A stretch of DNA of 64,000 nt, taken from positions 1,488,738 to 1,552,737 of the forward strand of contig ML133388.1 of assembly GCA_003864495.1 (NCBI GenBank). Reading direction: 5' to 3'. Source of the stretch: Nemopilema nomurai. Its lineage: Eukaryota; Cnidaria; Scyphozoa; Rhizostomeae; Rhizostomatidae. Positions 34,508-48,800 of the stretch are shown here, in pieces (the first letter of the stretch is position 1; each line of letters opens with the position of its first letter). The notes beneath the pieces are model-generated. The model was not told where the DNA came from. It was given only the letters and a program-made list of their open reading frames with translations, and did not search any database. The position numbers and the translations under genes are program-made.

Positions 34508-34617
34508 TTTTGTCTCAGATGAGGCATCTTTGTCCCAGATGAGGCATCTTTGTCCCAGATGAGGAATCTTTGTCCCAGATGAGGCATCTTTGTCCCAGAT
34601 GAGACATATTTGTCCCT
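34508..34617. repeat. 20-bp tandem repeat, about 5.5 copies
   Basis: Unit TTTGTCCCAGATGAGGCATC repeated at 34508, 34528, 34548, 34568, 34588 and partially at 34608 with few substitutions. It lies about 90 bp after the C1orf50 stop, so it is probably in the 3'UTR or just beyond. Confidence 0.95.
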
Positions 34618-34619
34618 TG

Positions 34620-37600
34620 CATGTATTTTGTGTGTATTTCTCATCTGGTAACAGAGTTTTGCAAATTGCTAAATCAGGTCTGATTTAATGTAGCACAGAT
34701 TTTCGACAAAAACAATGCCAAAATTATTTCAGCCTACAATGTTGGCTTATTACCCAGTGTTTCTATCCATCAAGTAATTAATAATGATACTGCGACAATA
34801 TTTCTCTTTTAATTTTCTAGACGTATAGTCCAGTTGCCTTTTTGTCATCTGAATCATAATCTAATGAAGAAACAAAGAAAATCCTATTGCTTTTATATTT
34901 CCAAGTATATCATCTTAGTTAACAAGAATGTATTTCTTTATTTGTCCGTTTTCAATTGGTTTATGAAATTATGAGCTCAATTTTTTAATATTTTAGAGAC
35001 ACGTCTATACTGTTGAAGTAATTTTCGTCTCATTTATGATACCTCTTTTAAACTGCATCCCTCTTTTTCTATCATATATTCTATATCATATAAGGTAATA
35101 TGGAAACAAAATTTTAATGCTTTGCAATATTTGTTCGTATTTAGAAAATTACTAACCATATTATTCCTGTTTATCATTTTTGAAAATATCTAATATTGCT
35201 TTATTCGAAACAATTTGTGTGCAAGTTTAGTCAGTCGCTTTCTTTTTGTGCATATCTCTGTAATGAAGCATCTCGTTAGAAGAAAAGGCGGACATTTTGC
35301 TAAACATCTAGTGGATTTATACCTCAATTACAAAAAGAACATTATTTAGTATTCATTGCCTGTAAACAAAATCTGCAAAGCTTCCCTCCCCAACACAGAC
35401 TTGGCTGGTTGCTCTTTCCTCTACTTGTCATTAACGTCAGCTCTGTCAAAAGGAGGCCACATGCAGTGGAGGCAAAAGTTAATTTTCTGTTTGATAATCT
35501 CCCCCAAAAGGACCTTGATACCAAAATCTAATGTTTATGTGGGTTGGTTCGTTTTGAGTGGTCTGGTTTATATTGAAATCCTGACATCTGCAAATGTCAG
35601 TTTTCTGTTGGTCAAGTCAATCACCCTGGCGAACATAAATTTGAGCGATTAGTTGCACGTTAAAAAACATTCTCATTGCAAATATCATCGTGTTAGTGAT
35701 GAAATAAGACAAATAAGACAGCAAATGAATAAAATTCAAGAAGAAAATTTTTTCTTATTGCTCTTTGGAAATACATTTTTAAAATTTTGAACGTCATATA
35801 AACTTTTTAACTGTGAACTTGACATGACTGAATTTTTTACAGAAATTATTTTCGCATAACTATAGATAAACCAACAATTTACAGATTTTGAAAATGGTGT
35901 GCTAAAGTAGAAAGCAACTAGTTGTGTCTAATAGTATCTAGCACGAATATTTCTTTAATACAAAGAGGAGCTGAAAAATTAGTTATTCATAAATGTAACT
36001 TGTTATGCAGCTTTTTACAGAAAATGTGGCTAGATAACAGAGGAACAAAATTTTTCCCCACTTCTACCCTATACTGTTAACGCAAAAAATATATCAGAGG
36101 GGAAAGAAAACATGACATTAGAGAAACTAGGGAAGAAATTGTTTTCTTTGAAACATTTGGCTTTTTTCCACCTAAGCTCATTAAGATTGTTGAAATTACT
36201 TTGGAAGGCACGAAAAACCCAGCTTTCGATGCCAATCGCTTTGGCGATTTCCTGGTGCAATCTACGTAATAATTTAAGAATGACCAGACCCATAGCAACA
36301 AGCTAACAAACGAACGAAAACAATATCAACCGTATGTATTTTGCAAAACTTAGTTATGGCTACGAAAGGAAAAATAGCCTGCAGATTCACGTCTATCTTG
36401 TTTAGAAATTCAAAGTCATTAATTGATATCAACAAGACGTTATAAAAAATTTACATCTCTATTTCAACTTGTATGGCAGGTTGAACATTTCCTCCAGGTG
36501 ATACATAGAACTCAACAAGCTTATAAAACATGGCATGTTACGAAAATTGGAACATCAATAATTGATCAAGAAATATATATTACCAAATTGCATAAACAAC
36601 CGACTGTCTATTTCATGTGTGATAGGCATCTAGCAGCATATGAGCTTTGGGTGCATCGAAAAAGTGCTTAGAGTTACATGGTGATAGATTTGAACAGCTC
36701 TCAACGTTACAGAGCGCCTTCGCTATGGAAGGCATCAGTAAAGCTGCCCCGCAGTGCCTTCATTTCGTGCTGTACCTCCGCTCTGACGCATGGTTTTACA
36801 GTCTTCCATGAGGGATAGGAATGGCGCCCTATAAGCTTACTTGCTTGATTTTGAAATCCATGGAATTCAGAATACTTTGTCTGCCACCCGTCTTCTTGCA
36901 CTGCAACCCGTGCAATTGCAACTCTATTTGTCCTAGGCTTGTGTCACTACGTATCTACCGCGATTAATTTGCGCGTGATTCTGGCAATTCAAAATTCAGC
37001 GAGTGCAGAGGCGGGGGTAACGTTGTCGTCAATCGAAAAAACAATGCTCTGCTTCGCAGTGGCCAGACAGAGGCTGATGGTGCGTTTGAAGTCATTGTCG
37101 GCGAGCAGAACAAATTGAAGTGGAACCTTGAAAATACGAAAGTCAGGAAATGAAAAGCAGAAAGAAACGAAGTAGAAAAATAATCACACGGGATCAAAGT
37201 TTACTTATTCAGTGGGACTTTAGTGCGTCGGGGGCTTTGGTGCCACCTTTTGTGCCATCCTACGGACAATTCATTCATTAAGTGCTGACAAATCATCTGG
37301 TTTGTCAGCATTGAAAATTTTGTTTATTCGGGTGGTATACAGAGAATTTCAAGTAGATCTGCAGCAAAGCATAGGGGACAATTATTAGATCCGCTGGCAT
37401 TATGGCGATTAGGTACCCTGAGCCTAGATGACTAAGACTTACTGAAACAAGAAAAGATGTGTGATTTAAGATACTTTAGTCCATTTAGGATTGATATCAA
37501 AACGACAGAATGATGAAAACGAACAAATGGGGAAAGATCATTTGTCCTATGACATTTAGATCGCATAAACATCAGGTCTGATCTCGCTTCCACAAGAAAG

Positions 37601-39861
37601 CAGTGCTGCAGATATTTGGATTCGGTAAACTGACACAAGATGAAATTGGTCCATGACAAGAAGCTGCACAATGCATCTCAAAACTCATAAAAATGAATGG
37701 CCAAGTAGATACACTAAAAGAAATATGCGTCAAAGAATCTTTGTTTAGGTTCTACGCACCTGATACAATGTGTGCCAAACCGCGTAGATCTTTTGCTCAA
37801 ATTTACCAAGCTCGTACTCAGAGTGAAATTTCAACACCCAAGTTCGTTTTGGTGCTTCTACGTAGCTCTATACTGTCGTCGATTTGCTAAACAGGAGTGA
37901 AAACTCGTGCTATAGAGACTATTAGCTCGAAGTCTACGAAAAACATCAACACTTCTATGCCAAATTTCATGACAATTTTTTTATATATCGACGAAAAAAA
38001 TGACGGAGATGGTTAGGCCAACTGCTTTTGACTTCTTCCTATGTACTCGGGCAGCAGTACTGAAGATGCTAGTCATCTTGAATTAAAGCTGTAATTGACA
38101 ATCACTATTATATGTGTGAAAATTAAAATAACGACGGTTATTGCAATATTCTTTGCCTAAATGCTTTACTTGGCATTTTAAGTATTTGCTCCTGGTTATT
38201 CTAATTTGTCTTCGTTGTACAAACGCTAGGCTGTAACCTCAATTTTGTGACTCGTGGAAAGGATTATGGGATAGTAGATGACGGCAAAGGCGCCTGGGTA
38301 GCAGAGTCCGCAGCGTGACTTCAAAGTTTGCTGGGGTAAATAAAAACAAAGGCTTGAGAGAAATATACATCATACCAATGCGCAAAAAGTACGATCTTCA
38401 TTGTCGACACATATTTGAGGGATGTCCTGAATCGTACAAGACTCTATCAACTGCAGTCGTTTTGATCTGGAGTTCTCGATGAATATGTATACCTTTTAAA
38501 AAAAAGAAAAAATCTGATGACGAAATAAACTGTAAACAGCAAAAAAGTCTATATACTTTCATACTTCATTTTTCTAAATTAAATATTTCCTTATTCATTG
38601 CTTCAAGAAGAAATAAGAAAAAACTACATTGATGCTTTTTATGCATCGCAGAGGGTAAATACGTTTGTGCATACATTGGGCCTTGTGGAAAACAGTTGCC
38701 ATCTGCTGAGAGGAGTTTTAATGTCAAACATAGCCAGTGTTTTAAGAACAGAAACCATGAGCAAAAAACGAATTGACCCGTCCGTCTTAAAATTAGCGTT
38801 TGATTGCTCTCAAAATATAAAATATCACAGAAAATAAGAGGAAGGAAAGAAAATTGAAAAAATGCTGTTTATAAGCTTGTTTGAAAATTTTTTACAGAGG
38901 GTGTGAATTTTAGAAGCCTTTATATTGTCGGTGAAGACAATGATGTTAACAAAATGTAGTTAGTTCTATGGTTGGCTGACGGTAGAATAGAATCTCATGC
39001 CGAAATGCGATAATAAAAGCCCGTTTTCTTGCTCTCAACGGCGTGCCAAAATGACGATTTCACGTTATGTACCAAGTACCAAGACAATAATAAACAGCAA
39101 GAGCTATCCAAGACACAAGAGTGCTGTACCCCAAAATCTTGAAAATAAAATCTCTACAAAGCCTAGAATCTATACAACGGTGTATCCATTAATGATCATC
39201 AAATGCTAGACTTGGTAAACTCCAATTACCTTTGTAGCAGAAAGGGCCAAGGCTCTTGGGGCAACGCCCTCAAATAACGGGCGCAGTTGGTTGTCTTGAC
39301 CTATTTTCTGCAGGTGAGAAACAAACGATTACGTCATAAAATCTGTTTTCCAGAACTTTTCAATTGATACTATTCCTTCTAAAAAACTTTTTATACACTT
39401 TTTATATTCATTCAACTATTTAGCCAAACAGCAAAAAGTAAAAAATAAGTACTGGCCTCCTATCAAATGATAAATACGACTGTCATATAATATGGACGCG
39501 GGAATACCCAGACATAGCGAAATATCTCCTTCTCGCAGTTGAAAAACTTGTTTTGGTAGTTTGAGGATTCGGTTTTGAAGAAACCCGCCACCACCAAGGC
39601 GAAGGACTGCAAAATGAAGGAATTAAAGTCTAATCGGGGCATGGCCTCTGGGTTTTCTATGAGAGCAACGCTGTACTGCGACAGCAGACTCGGCAAGAGT
39701 TGCGTTCTATGCTCACCAACATGCCCAAAACATTCTTAGTAGTTGCACGAGCCGATAGAAGAAACACTGATGGCTGTGATGACGTCGCTGGGAAGTCTTT
39801 CGTTGTGCTTGGTGTACGTTCTAGGACATGCAGTAGACTAAACAGAATCTACAAGTCATAC
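34620..39861. other. Long region without a confident gene
   Basis: Apart from one possible exon near 37000-37153 and whatever forms the 3' end of the PLEKHM2-like gene, I see only short, low-complexity frames. No domain, RNA gene or transposon terminus was recognised. Confidence 0.4.
37000..37153 (+). CDS. Possible terminal exon of an unknown gene
   Basis: A frame open from 36968 to a TGA at 37151-37153, preceded by an acceptor-like AATTCAAAATTCAG at 37000, encodes a peptide of about 50 residues. It contains GGGNVVVNRKNN, DGAFEVIVGEQNK and LKWNLEN and has a codon mix more coding-like than its surroundings. No upstream partner exon or family was found. It could be a chance frame. Confidence 0.25.
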
Positions 39862-42800
39862 CGACTCTGCGACAACTTGGCAAATGTTTACAATCCAATC
39901 GTTTGCATCTTCTTCTGAGGAAGCAGCCAGTTCGAGTAGAGGAGTCGAGCCATCTTCACTCAGCACCTTGGAAATTAGAATCAAGACGATTGTGACACTG
40001 GAGAGAATTTTATGGATCCACTCAGGATAAATACAGGTATTTTGTTATTTAACAAAGCTATGAATATTGAAATATGGGCTGCACTATAAACCATACATTT
40101 ATAAATATATCTTAAAAAGTATCCAGAAACTGCATGTCCAGAAAAAGTGAATCGAACACCGCCTGATTAGAGCTAGACCAAACGGCAAACGTGTAGATTG
40201 ACTAACTTGGGAAACTAGACGAAGATGAACTTATATTCAATCTGATATAGATGTAGATAAATTTAAATTTCAGCTTAAGTGCAAAAAATCTTCCGAAAAT
40301 TTATGTAAATAAATTAAAAAATACATCATCCAAAAGCAATTTTTTGGTGAGTTCATCATATGATTGAGCGCAAGGTACATTTAGAATCTTTTTATTTCAC
40401 TAGCTGCTAAACACATAAGAACCTTAAGTTGCGCAGCAGAAAATATAATTTGGTGGCAAGAGCCGAATTCAAATTTTGACATTTCAAACCTTGAAGCCAT
40501 GTAATCTATCCGACGGTTTAGTCCGGATGCAGCCTCCGCAGCTACTTCTAGAGTATACAACTACACGTCAATAGTGACATCAAACCTATCCATTCAGGGA
40601 TGAAAAAATGTGGAAAATGAATGAAAGGAACTTCCAGAATGAAGAGTTGAAGAGATCTATTTCATTTACCGTAGATCAAAGACTTGTTTTAGCTCGTGGT
40701 TTCCCTGCAATAAAAGAGAGTGTTGAATGTCAAACCTTAGAACGTAGGCCGGAATAAAAAGTAGCAAATTAGGAGAGAAATTTTCTATTCCTTCAGTTGT
40801 ATATGAATGAAAGATAAAGACATCCTGGACCAGAAATAGAGCAGCGGCTTTTTAGACTAGAAAAGGTGTTTTCGCTGCAATGCACGTGTAGATATGTTAC
40901 GTAAGAGTTTGCTGCAGCAAACGTTAAAGCAAACTGTCTAGAGCAATCGATTCTGTCCTAAGATTGAAATAGCAGAGAGGAAAGCATCAGGTATTCAAGC
41001 AGAAAATCAAGAATTATCCGAAATGAATTCTACAATCTGCAGATTTAGCTGTGAGCTTGAACAGCAGATTTCGTGAGCTTTGGCAGTGAGCAATCTTGTT
41101 CTGAGAAGAGACGAGTGTTGAGTTTCCCAGGTTGCTTAAGCCTGATTATATGCCTAAATTCAAAGAAGGATTCATGGCCATCGTATTCAAATAATTCAAA
41201 AACTCACCCTTGCATAGTACTCATACAAAGACGAGCCCCTGAAAATTGAATCAAGAAATCTTTTAAGTAGACTCGAGTCAAAACCTATATTTGTAGGGAG
41301 ATTTAGAAAACTACAGTAAGGGTAATTTGGCAAAAGAATAGGGAAGGCAGAAAACTCATACACGTAAACAGTAGGATTTTACAGTTAAATTTCATCCACC
41401 GTATGCTAGGGTAGCAAACAGCCTTCATTGATCGGCTGCTTGAAATACAATATCTCACGTACACACTTGACGCACGCTAAAAAGACAGAGGTTTTGCCTT
41501 TCCTTCTTGAAATTGATCATTCCTGGATCGATTCAGCTCTCTCATTCTTAAACAAATGTTGAGGTTACCACAGCAGCATTTGTTTACCTAGTTGTCGAAA
41601 TCGACACACATAATCTCTGTTGATCGCAAATTTAACATCTTTCCAAGGTAGAGCGAGAGAGAGAGAGTTACTCCTGTAAATACAAAAGTGCTATAGATGT
41701 TCCAGGAGTTTTGCACGTATTATTCCGGTTATGCCATTCAAATAACTGCCAATCTACCACTAAACCCGGAGATCTACAGTGCAGGCAACATGCTTATGTT
41801 TTCAACAACAAAAAGTGAGAAACTAATACGATGAAACAGTATGCAATAGTAAGACATACCTCAACCCGAAAACAGACGTTTCCCAATGAGGCACCACGCC
41901 CAGGTAGCTTGTCTTTCTCTGCAGCAGGCCAGATTTGAGTACTAGAAAGAAAACGCCTGGCAAAATCAGCATTTGGTAAATATGTTTGCGGCTCACTTAA
42001 AAAATTCTCAAATTGCAGTGTTAGAATTTGGTGTGATATTTTCGAAAAACACTGGTCGTGCTGGCAACCTGATTTCAAATAATTATAAAGACGAATCTGG
42101 ACACGAAAAGCGATTAAACGATGATAGATTTAACCAAGTAGAATTATGAACTAATTTGAATGAATTGTGTTTACTGCATCAAGCTTTCTAGTGCAGCAAA
42201 ACCTTTCAGTTTGCTTAACAAATACTCGCAATTATTGCTTTTATTAATAAATACCAGGCTTTAATGTGTTTTTTACTACGAGCCAAAATGGCTCACTGCT
42301 CTTTCAAGCTCCAGAGTTATGTTGCGTCAAGAGCTTGACAGAGATGTAGGCCAATTTTGATTGCAATAGAAAGCGCGGCAAAGCACGATAAAGTGTGATA
42401 AAGCACACGAAACCACTATAGAGCACGATAGAGCACGATAAAGAACCATAAAACACGGCAAAGTACAGTAAAGCACGTTTAAGCGCGGTAAAGTATGATA
42501 ATTGTGAATAAGAGTAATAAATGTGAATGATTGCTATAGTTTTAAAAGAATGAAAGTAAATGATCAATTTTGGATTACGACCTCCAGTATACAAACAAAT
42601 TGTGTACCTTTTACGCCCTCTTTGTGATCGCTGATTGAATGGAAGTCAACTAATGCAAAATGAAGCAACTCACAATCCTAAAACACGAAAAAAATCGCTT
42701 TGATTGCAGAGAAGGAAACGATGAACGTGTTGCAGTCATTGTTGAAACTCAGCTCAAGATACCTCTCCAAGAAATTCGAATCCGAACTATTGTAGAGCGA

Positions 42801-45800
42801 ATCATGGCAACACAGCAAAACGATTCGCAGCATATTACAAATCGTAACGTGGGTCTTCCGCATTTTACCTGATACTAGAAATGAAACGTTTCTCCTTTCT
42901 CGGAATTAAGGACAAGGTATGGGAGATAGGGACCATTCTAATTCAGGAAATAATGGGTTGCTTGACTGATCGAATCAAAGTACTTGACAATTTCGACATC
43001 GTATGATACACGGTGGTTTCTCTATAGTTGTAGCTGTCATAAAAAAATCATTCTTAGCAGAGTCTTAAACTTTACAGTAAAGTTATAAAACATCTGTCTC
43101 TTTCTCCGAAATTTTTCGGTTTTCTCCACAATTCCACCCCGTCTCTTCGCTCTAAATTGAAATGGAGGGATACATAAAGGTTTAGTAATCTTGATTCACT
43201 TTTGTACCTCAAACTTCTATGAATTTCTACACTCAAAGTTTCCGAGAATATTCAAAGAAATTTATAATTTGTTCAATTCTAATGCTTATCTCCACTGCCA
43301 ATTGAAGTTCTTAAAAATTTCTTAAAAATGCCGCTTATTTCCGTACCTCAGTATTTTCAACAGAAAGCAGCCAGTCTTTTATCTTGAGATCTAGGCTTTT
43401 GTGGAAGTCGACTTTCATTTGTTCTACGGATACCGTCTTTGCATTTTGGGCTGTTAGACTTGAAGATAACGCAAGGATGATGTTTCTGAAAAAATATTAA
43501 GATTCAAAATAGGAACCGACTTGAAATCAAAGAGAAATAGCAAAGTCCTGCGTGCATCCCTTGCATAACCATCTAAAAGTTGCACAACTCTGGAAAAAAA
43601 ACTGTTTCGAGGAAACACCTGAAAGTGAGCAGCTCTGATTTTCAACAAACGCAAATCGGCGATGGATTTGAAGAAAGAACTTTATAAGATATGGATTAAA
43701 ACAGATAGCTTTTTTTGGGCATTCGTAACTGAAAAATTGTAAACGTTTGAAAACGAAAAAATTCTCAGCAACGCATTCAGATAAAACATTCTCGAGAAAG
43801 GAAAGAAAGCTACAAGAAGCATCGAAAAGTGAAAATGTATGGTAATGCTGAAGGCTTTTATGAGAAAAGGCATCAAATTATTCAGCCAAAAAAGAATCTA
43901 CTCTGGCTTGGGAACACAAATAAAAACCCCATGAAGGAAACAACAGTGTATTTCACAATAGCTAGAAATAACAGAACCAGTTCTTGCATATTAAAAGTAC
44001 TTTTCGCCGACTCTCATCAGGGTGTGCAGACGTCGGAAAATGACCAAAAGCTGGCAAAATAAATAAATAATCAGTTGCGGATCGAAAACACTAGAGAGGA
44101 CTCCACTATTTCTGGCTTGCATGAAGTTCTATACCACAAATCACTTGATCAAACAGTTCAAACATTTTTTAATATTTTAAATGCCCAACGGTTGTTTGCC
44201 TTTTAAGTCAGCATTCAGTGAACAAAGGTCTTTTTGAAATTGTTACACCTTTCAAGAACTTGGCCCACCCTATTGCGATTGATCTACCATGATTTTGCTA
44301 TCAAAGCAATGCACGTGAAAAGCTAAAAACATGGCATAGCGGAATAATCTTTTGATTGGTATTTGATTTTGAATTTATAAACTCAATTCAATAGTAAGAA
44401 GTTAATTTGCATAAATTGAACATGGTAGCGCTTCAGCCAATCAAATAAATTATTCCGTTATGCTTAAAAACACAAGTTTGTCAAATTACTTGGTAATGAT
44501 TTCGTTGCCTGTCCAAAATTGCAATTTCCCTTCATCATGAGTAAGAAGGACATCTTGCATATTGACACCCGACTGAAACAAAAACCATTTACTATTACTG
44601 TATTTCCTGCACTTATATTTTGCTACAGTTTTGAAATAAAACTCATTTGACATCCTCAGAATTAATCGATACAACTCCAAAAAGACACGAAAACAGCGGG
44701 CAATGCTGAGATGCAGTGAGTCTTCAAACTATAAAAAGTTGTCGAAAAATGGACATTCAAAAATTGTACGACAATTTTTTTTTTAATAAAAGTGACTCTT
44801 TAGCAGGTATAACATGAAAATGTTGTGCATTAATGACTAAGGATTATTGCTATTAAGTGGTTGCAGTGTCTCCTTTTACATTTATTGCATGAAACAAAAC
44901 ATTGAAAAAATTTAACAATTATGTGCTGAGGAACTTCTTACTTGAATGCGATTAATGCTATCGATAGGAATGGACATTTCTTTGACAAAACCGCATTCTT
45001 TTCCTTCTGCAATTAAAGGCAGAAAATTAATTGTTTAAACTTTTCCTTAAATTTAAAAATCACTAAGTACACGAGAAAATGGCGTTCAAATTAGAGCAAA
45101 TTCAAGAAAAGAAGAGCGGAATGGAAAAGGGGACGACATATATTTTGTGGTAAGAAGTGACGTCATAGTGTCGCAAGAACTTAAAGGCTTTTTAGTGTCA
45201 CAGAAAACAAAGTCTAGGACAAAGTTTGCAAGAGTTTCGGACAAAAAGGTACTTTGAAAATGCAAAAAATATGTTTCTGCCTTTCCGTGCCATTATGAAA
45301 TGACAATATTATACAAATTACACTTGCAAATGTTCATACGGTATCAGAAATGATAGGAATTCACTCTTAAAATGAAGGAACAAACGGATATAATATCCAT
45401 TAGAACATCCACTGGCTTGTGACACCACACATGACATCAAAACTGCAGTGACGTCATAACATACACCAAGGGAAAGAAGCAATAGATTACCAGTTGGAGT
45501 AAGCAAATAGACACTGAAGTTCGTTATCAATAGATTCAACTGCTTTCGGATCCCAAACATATACCCAACGTACACAAGAAACATCTAAAAATAAAGTAAA
45601 ATATCGTAAAAGCACAAAACAGAAACGAACATAAAGGGCTGAAATGAATTAACTTTGACGAATAGGTTAAGCATCTAAATAAGAAGAGAAAGTGTGAAAT
45701 TCAGCAAGATTTCCACAATCAGTTTCATTGCTTCTTAAAAAACTAAGGCAATTAAAGGGAAAAAAGACAGAGCATGTACATGCAATAAAATGTGCAATAA

Positions 45801-48800
45801 AATAAAAGCAGGTACTATTTCTTACTGTTAGACAGTATCAAAAAAAGGTTTCGCATAGAATCAAAATAGGTTGACAGTGTCAAAATAGTCATACAGTGTC
45901 AATATAGGTTGATAGAGAAAACTCTAAATATTTGCATTTTTTGAGAAGCCAGTAGGTGAATTAAAAAACACGAAAAATAATGAAGATGTTGTAATGAAAT
46001 GAAAGCACAATTACCTTTCTGAATACTTCTGTAGGCTTCTCAAATAACTCCAAGGACAACAGCAGTAAAGTATTTTTGTCTATGCTGAAACGAAAACACC
46101 ACAATAATTCCGAGCGGCATGACCTCATGATTTTCGTACCATGCTCGAAAGAATTAATATTTTCTGATCGGCCTAACAAACAGGCCTAATCAAATACGAA
46201 CGCCTTTCCCCTGATGGTTTTGGCCTAATTAGCTTTAAACTGCAACTACGTTTCAACCAATGTATTCAAATAGCTTTATACGAGATATTTCTATAAGACG
46301 GGAAGTGAACAACGCAACACCCAGTTCTAGAAAAGTTTTCATGCATCTTGCATATATCCAGGGTAAGAGACAATGGCTTGAAATAACACGACTTAGAGGT
46401 AGACCCAAACGTTACAAAACCTAAACAATAAGCAAGCTTTGAAGCCAACTTTTGGGACGCTTTTGAATACTTGGGACACTTGGAGGTCAGGCTCAAACTA
46501 ACATGGCAACTTGCGTACGTGTTTATAAGAGTTCTACACTTTAATTGATGAAAAAATGTTCTTTGATTATTCAAGTAATTTAATTTCTGACGAGATTCTG
46601 CCAACAAGATTTCTTATGACATAAACCAATTAATCGAGAAATCAATCTCATCTTTTGCACGGATAATTGGATTTTCCTAAATGAACCTTGACAATACAGC
46701 ACTTCCACACGTGAAATCCACGGAGGAAGAATGTGAGCCACTTTTAAAGCTGCAATAGAAATCTCACAAGACTATTTCAGTATAAAAAGCAGGTCTGGAG
46801 GGATTGGGAATCACTACCTGAGATCTCGGTGCATTCCACATGAATCAGCAAGTGTGGGCCTTCTCGGCAAAGTCGGAAGAAGAATTCCTAGACGAAAATT
46901 GACTTCATAACAGAGGTTCTGCTTTAAATATACCGATTATTGCGGTCGGATAATCACAACATGAAATAAAGAATAAAGCACGCACAGGAAATGATTTTAC
47001 GAGTTTTCTTTGACATCTGCAAAGAATGTTTCCTACTTGCAAATCATTCATTTTGACATGACTTTTACATAATCATGAGCAATTTCTCGGAAACAGCTGT
47101 TTGTTGGAGAATACAAAGGCAAAATAAATTCAAAAAATTGCTGGAAACGAGCATCATGTAGATGCGTAGGTTGCGCGGCGGGTATATGTATAAAAGCATT
47201 GAATTTGTGAATGAATAGCAGAGAAACACCCGCTGTTGATCTTCGCTTCTTTACAGCGAAACAACAGAACAGAGCGACTGATTTCTGAGTTTGGCATACG
47301 TGACGTATAGTCGGGATATAGCAACGAATCTATCATTCGATCAACAATTATCTTTGATAGTTTCAAGGTTTACGAGGTAGGTTGTGAATTATTATACAAT
47401 GTTCTTTATATGTTTTAGAGCTTTAGAAAGGTCTGCTTGATTTATTGTATTATAAATTGTTTATATTTATTGTCAAATTCAAAGGGCTTGCAAACTTAAA
47501 TGAAGTTTCACTAATACCATTTTCAAAAACGCGACAGAAATGGGTTGTGAGGCACGTGGCAAAAGCCTTTCAGTTTAATGTATGTGGGTAAATTCAGTCT
47601 TTTATATGGTAAATAACTGTATCAATGCGGCTGTACAGTTACATCGAAAGTATGAGAAGTGTTATTGCTGACGAAATGAATAATTCATTCAATTGTTGGT
47701 GCGTGCACATGAACCAGATCAAAACAAAAGTTACAATGAAGAAAAATCTTTTGAAAATCTGAGAAGGTATCATATTTACCGGCAGAGGTATCGTATCTGG
47801 CAGTGAGTACTTTATTCACGTTGTCCCTCGGGAGCTGCTCACCCATTGGAGAGGTGCCTATCGCCTCTGAAGACAGCTCCAGGCTTCTTGCTGTCGCGAA
47901 GGAGCTGTCTATGGAACCAAAAGCACATTTAGCAGAAAAATAGCATTAAGTAGAAAATACTAGTATTTGAAGGTACGAATTCCTCAAGAACAAAGATACA
48001 ACAATTAGATAGTAAAATAAAGAGAAATAAAAGCTCATGATGGAGGTACTGGAGGTAAAGTGTGCCAAAAATATGGTGTTAATTTAATTTTTGGACCGTT
48101 GAAAACGAGAAAAAATTAGTGAGATGATACTTCATGTTAGCTGAACAAAAATACAATACAATACATTTAAGTTTGCTAAACTATCATCTTTTAACTTCGG
48201 CTCAAATGAAAAATAAATTCAGTCAATTATCCGTTTAAGAAAGGATTGGTGGAAAATAGTTTATTTCTCACTTCATAGTAAAATAGCTAGAAATAGCGGA
48301 ACCAGTTTTTGCAAACTAAAAATACTTTTTTCGTCCGACACTTCTCAGAATGTGCAGACGTCGGAAAATGACCAAAACCTGACGAAATAAATAGCCAGTT
48401 GCAGATCAAAAACATTAGAGGGAGATGAGCAGAGCGCATGATTGGTTATAAATGACCAATCAGCGACCAATTCGCACTTCCTTTTCGAGGAGCCCAAGGT
48501 ATGAGAATGAATTAAAAGGATCAAAGCAACGGTTTCACAGCATTCTGACTTCATGAACTGAAACGATATTACGCAAAACGGTGAAAATTTCCCTTTTTTC
48601 TTCCAGTATCTTGCGTTCGCAGCGCTAAAGAAATAATTGAGCGTCCCTGTTGGAACTAACATTAACGCGATTTACAATACTATAGTAGTCGCTAGTAATG
48701 GGATTTCAAATCAAAATCCAATTAAGATCCCGGCCAGATGTCTGGAAAAAGCAAAGCAGACACAAGCTGCGCAAGCAGGCAGGCGCTACTGAACATCTTA

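Noticed and set aside
41794..42060. Long minus frame (FENFLSEPQTYLPNADF...) as a PLEKHM2-like exon
   Set aside because: The phase does not join neighbours. The shifted frame starting at 41918 gives the conserved PH start TSYLG..HW and joins in phase on both sides, so the upstream part is intron.
42660..42872. 70-codon plus-strand frame
   Set aside because: It lies in a PLEKHM2-like intron, opposite strand, with no splice or homology support.
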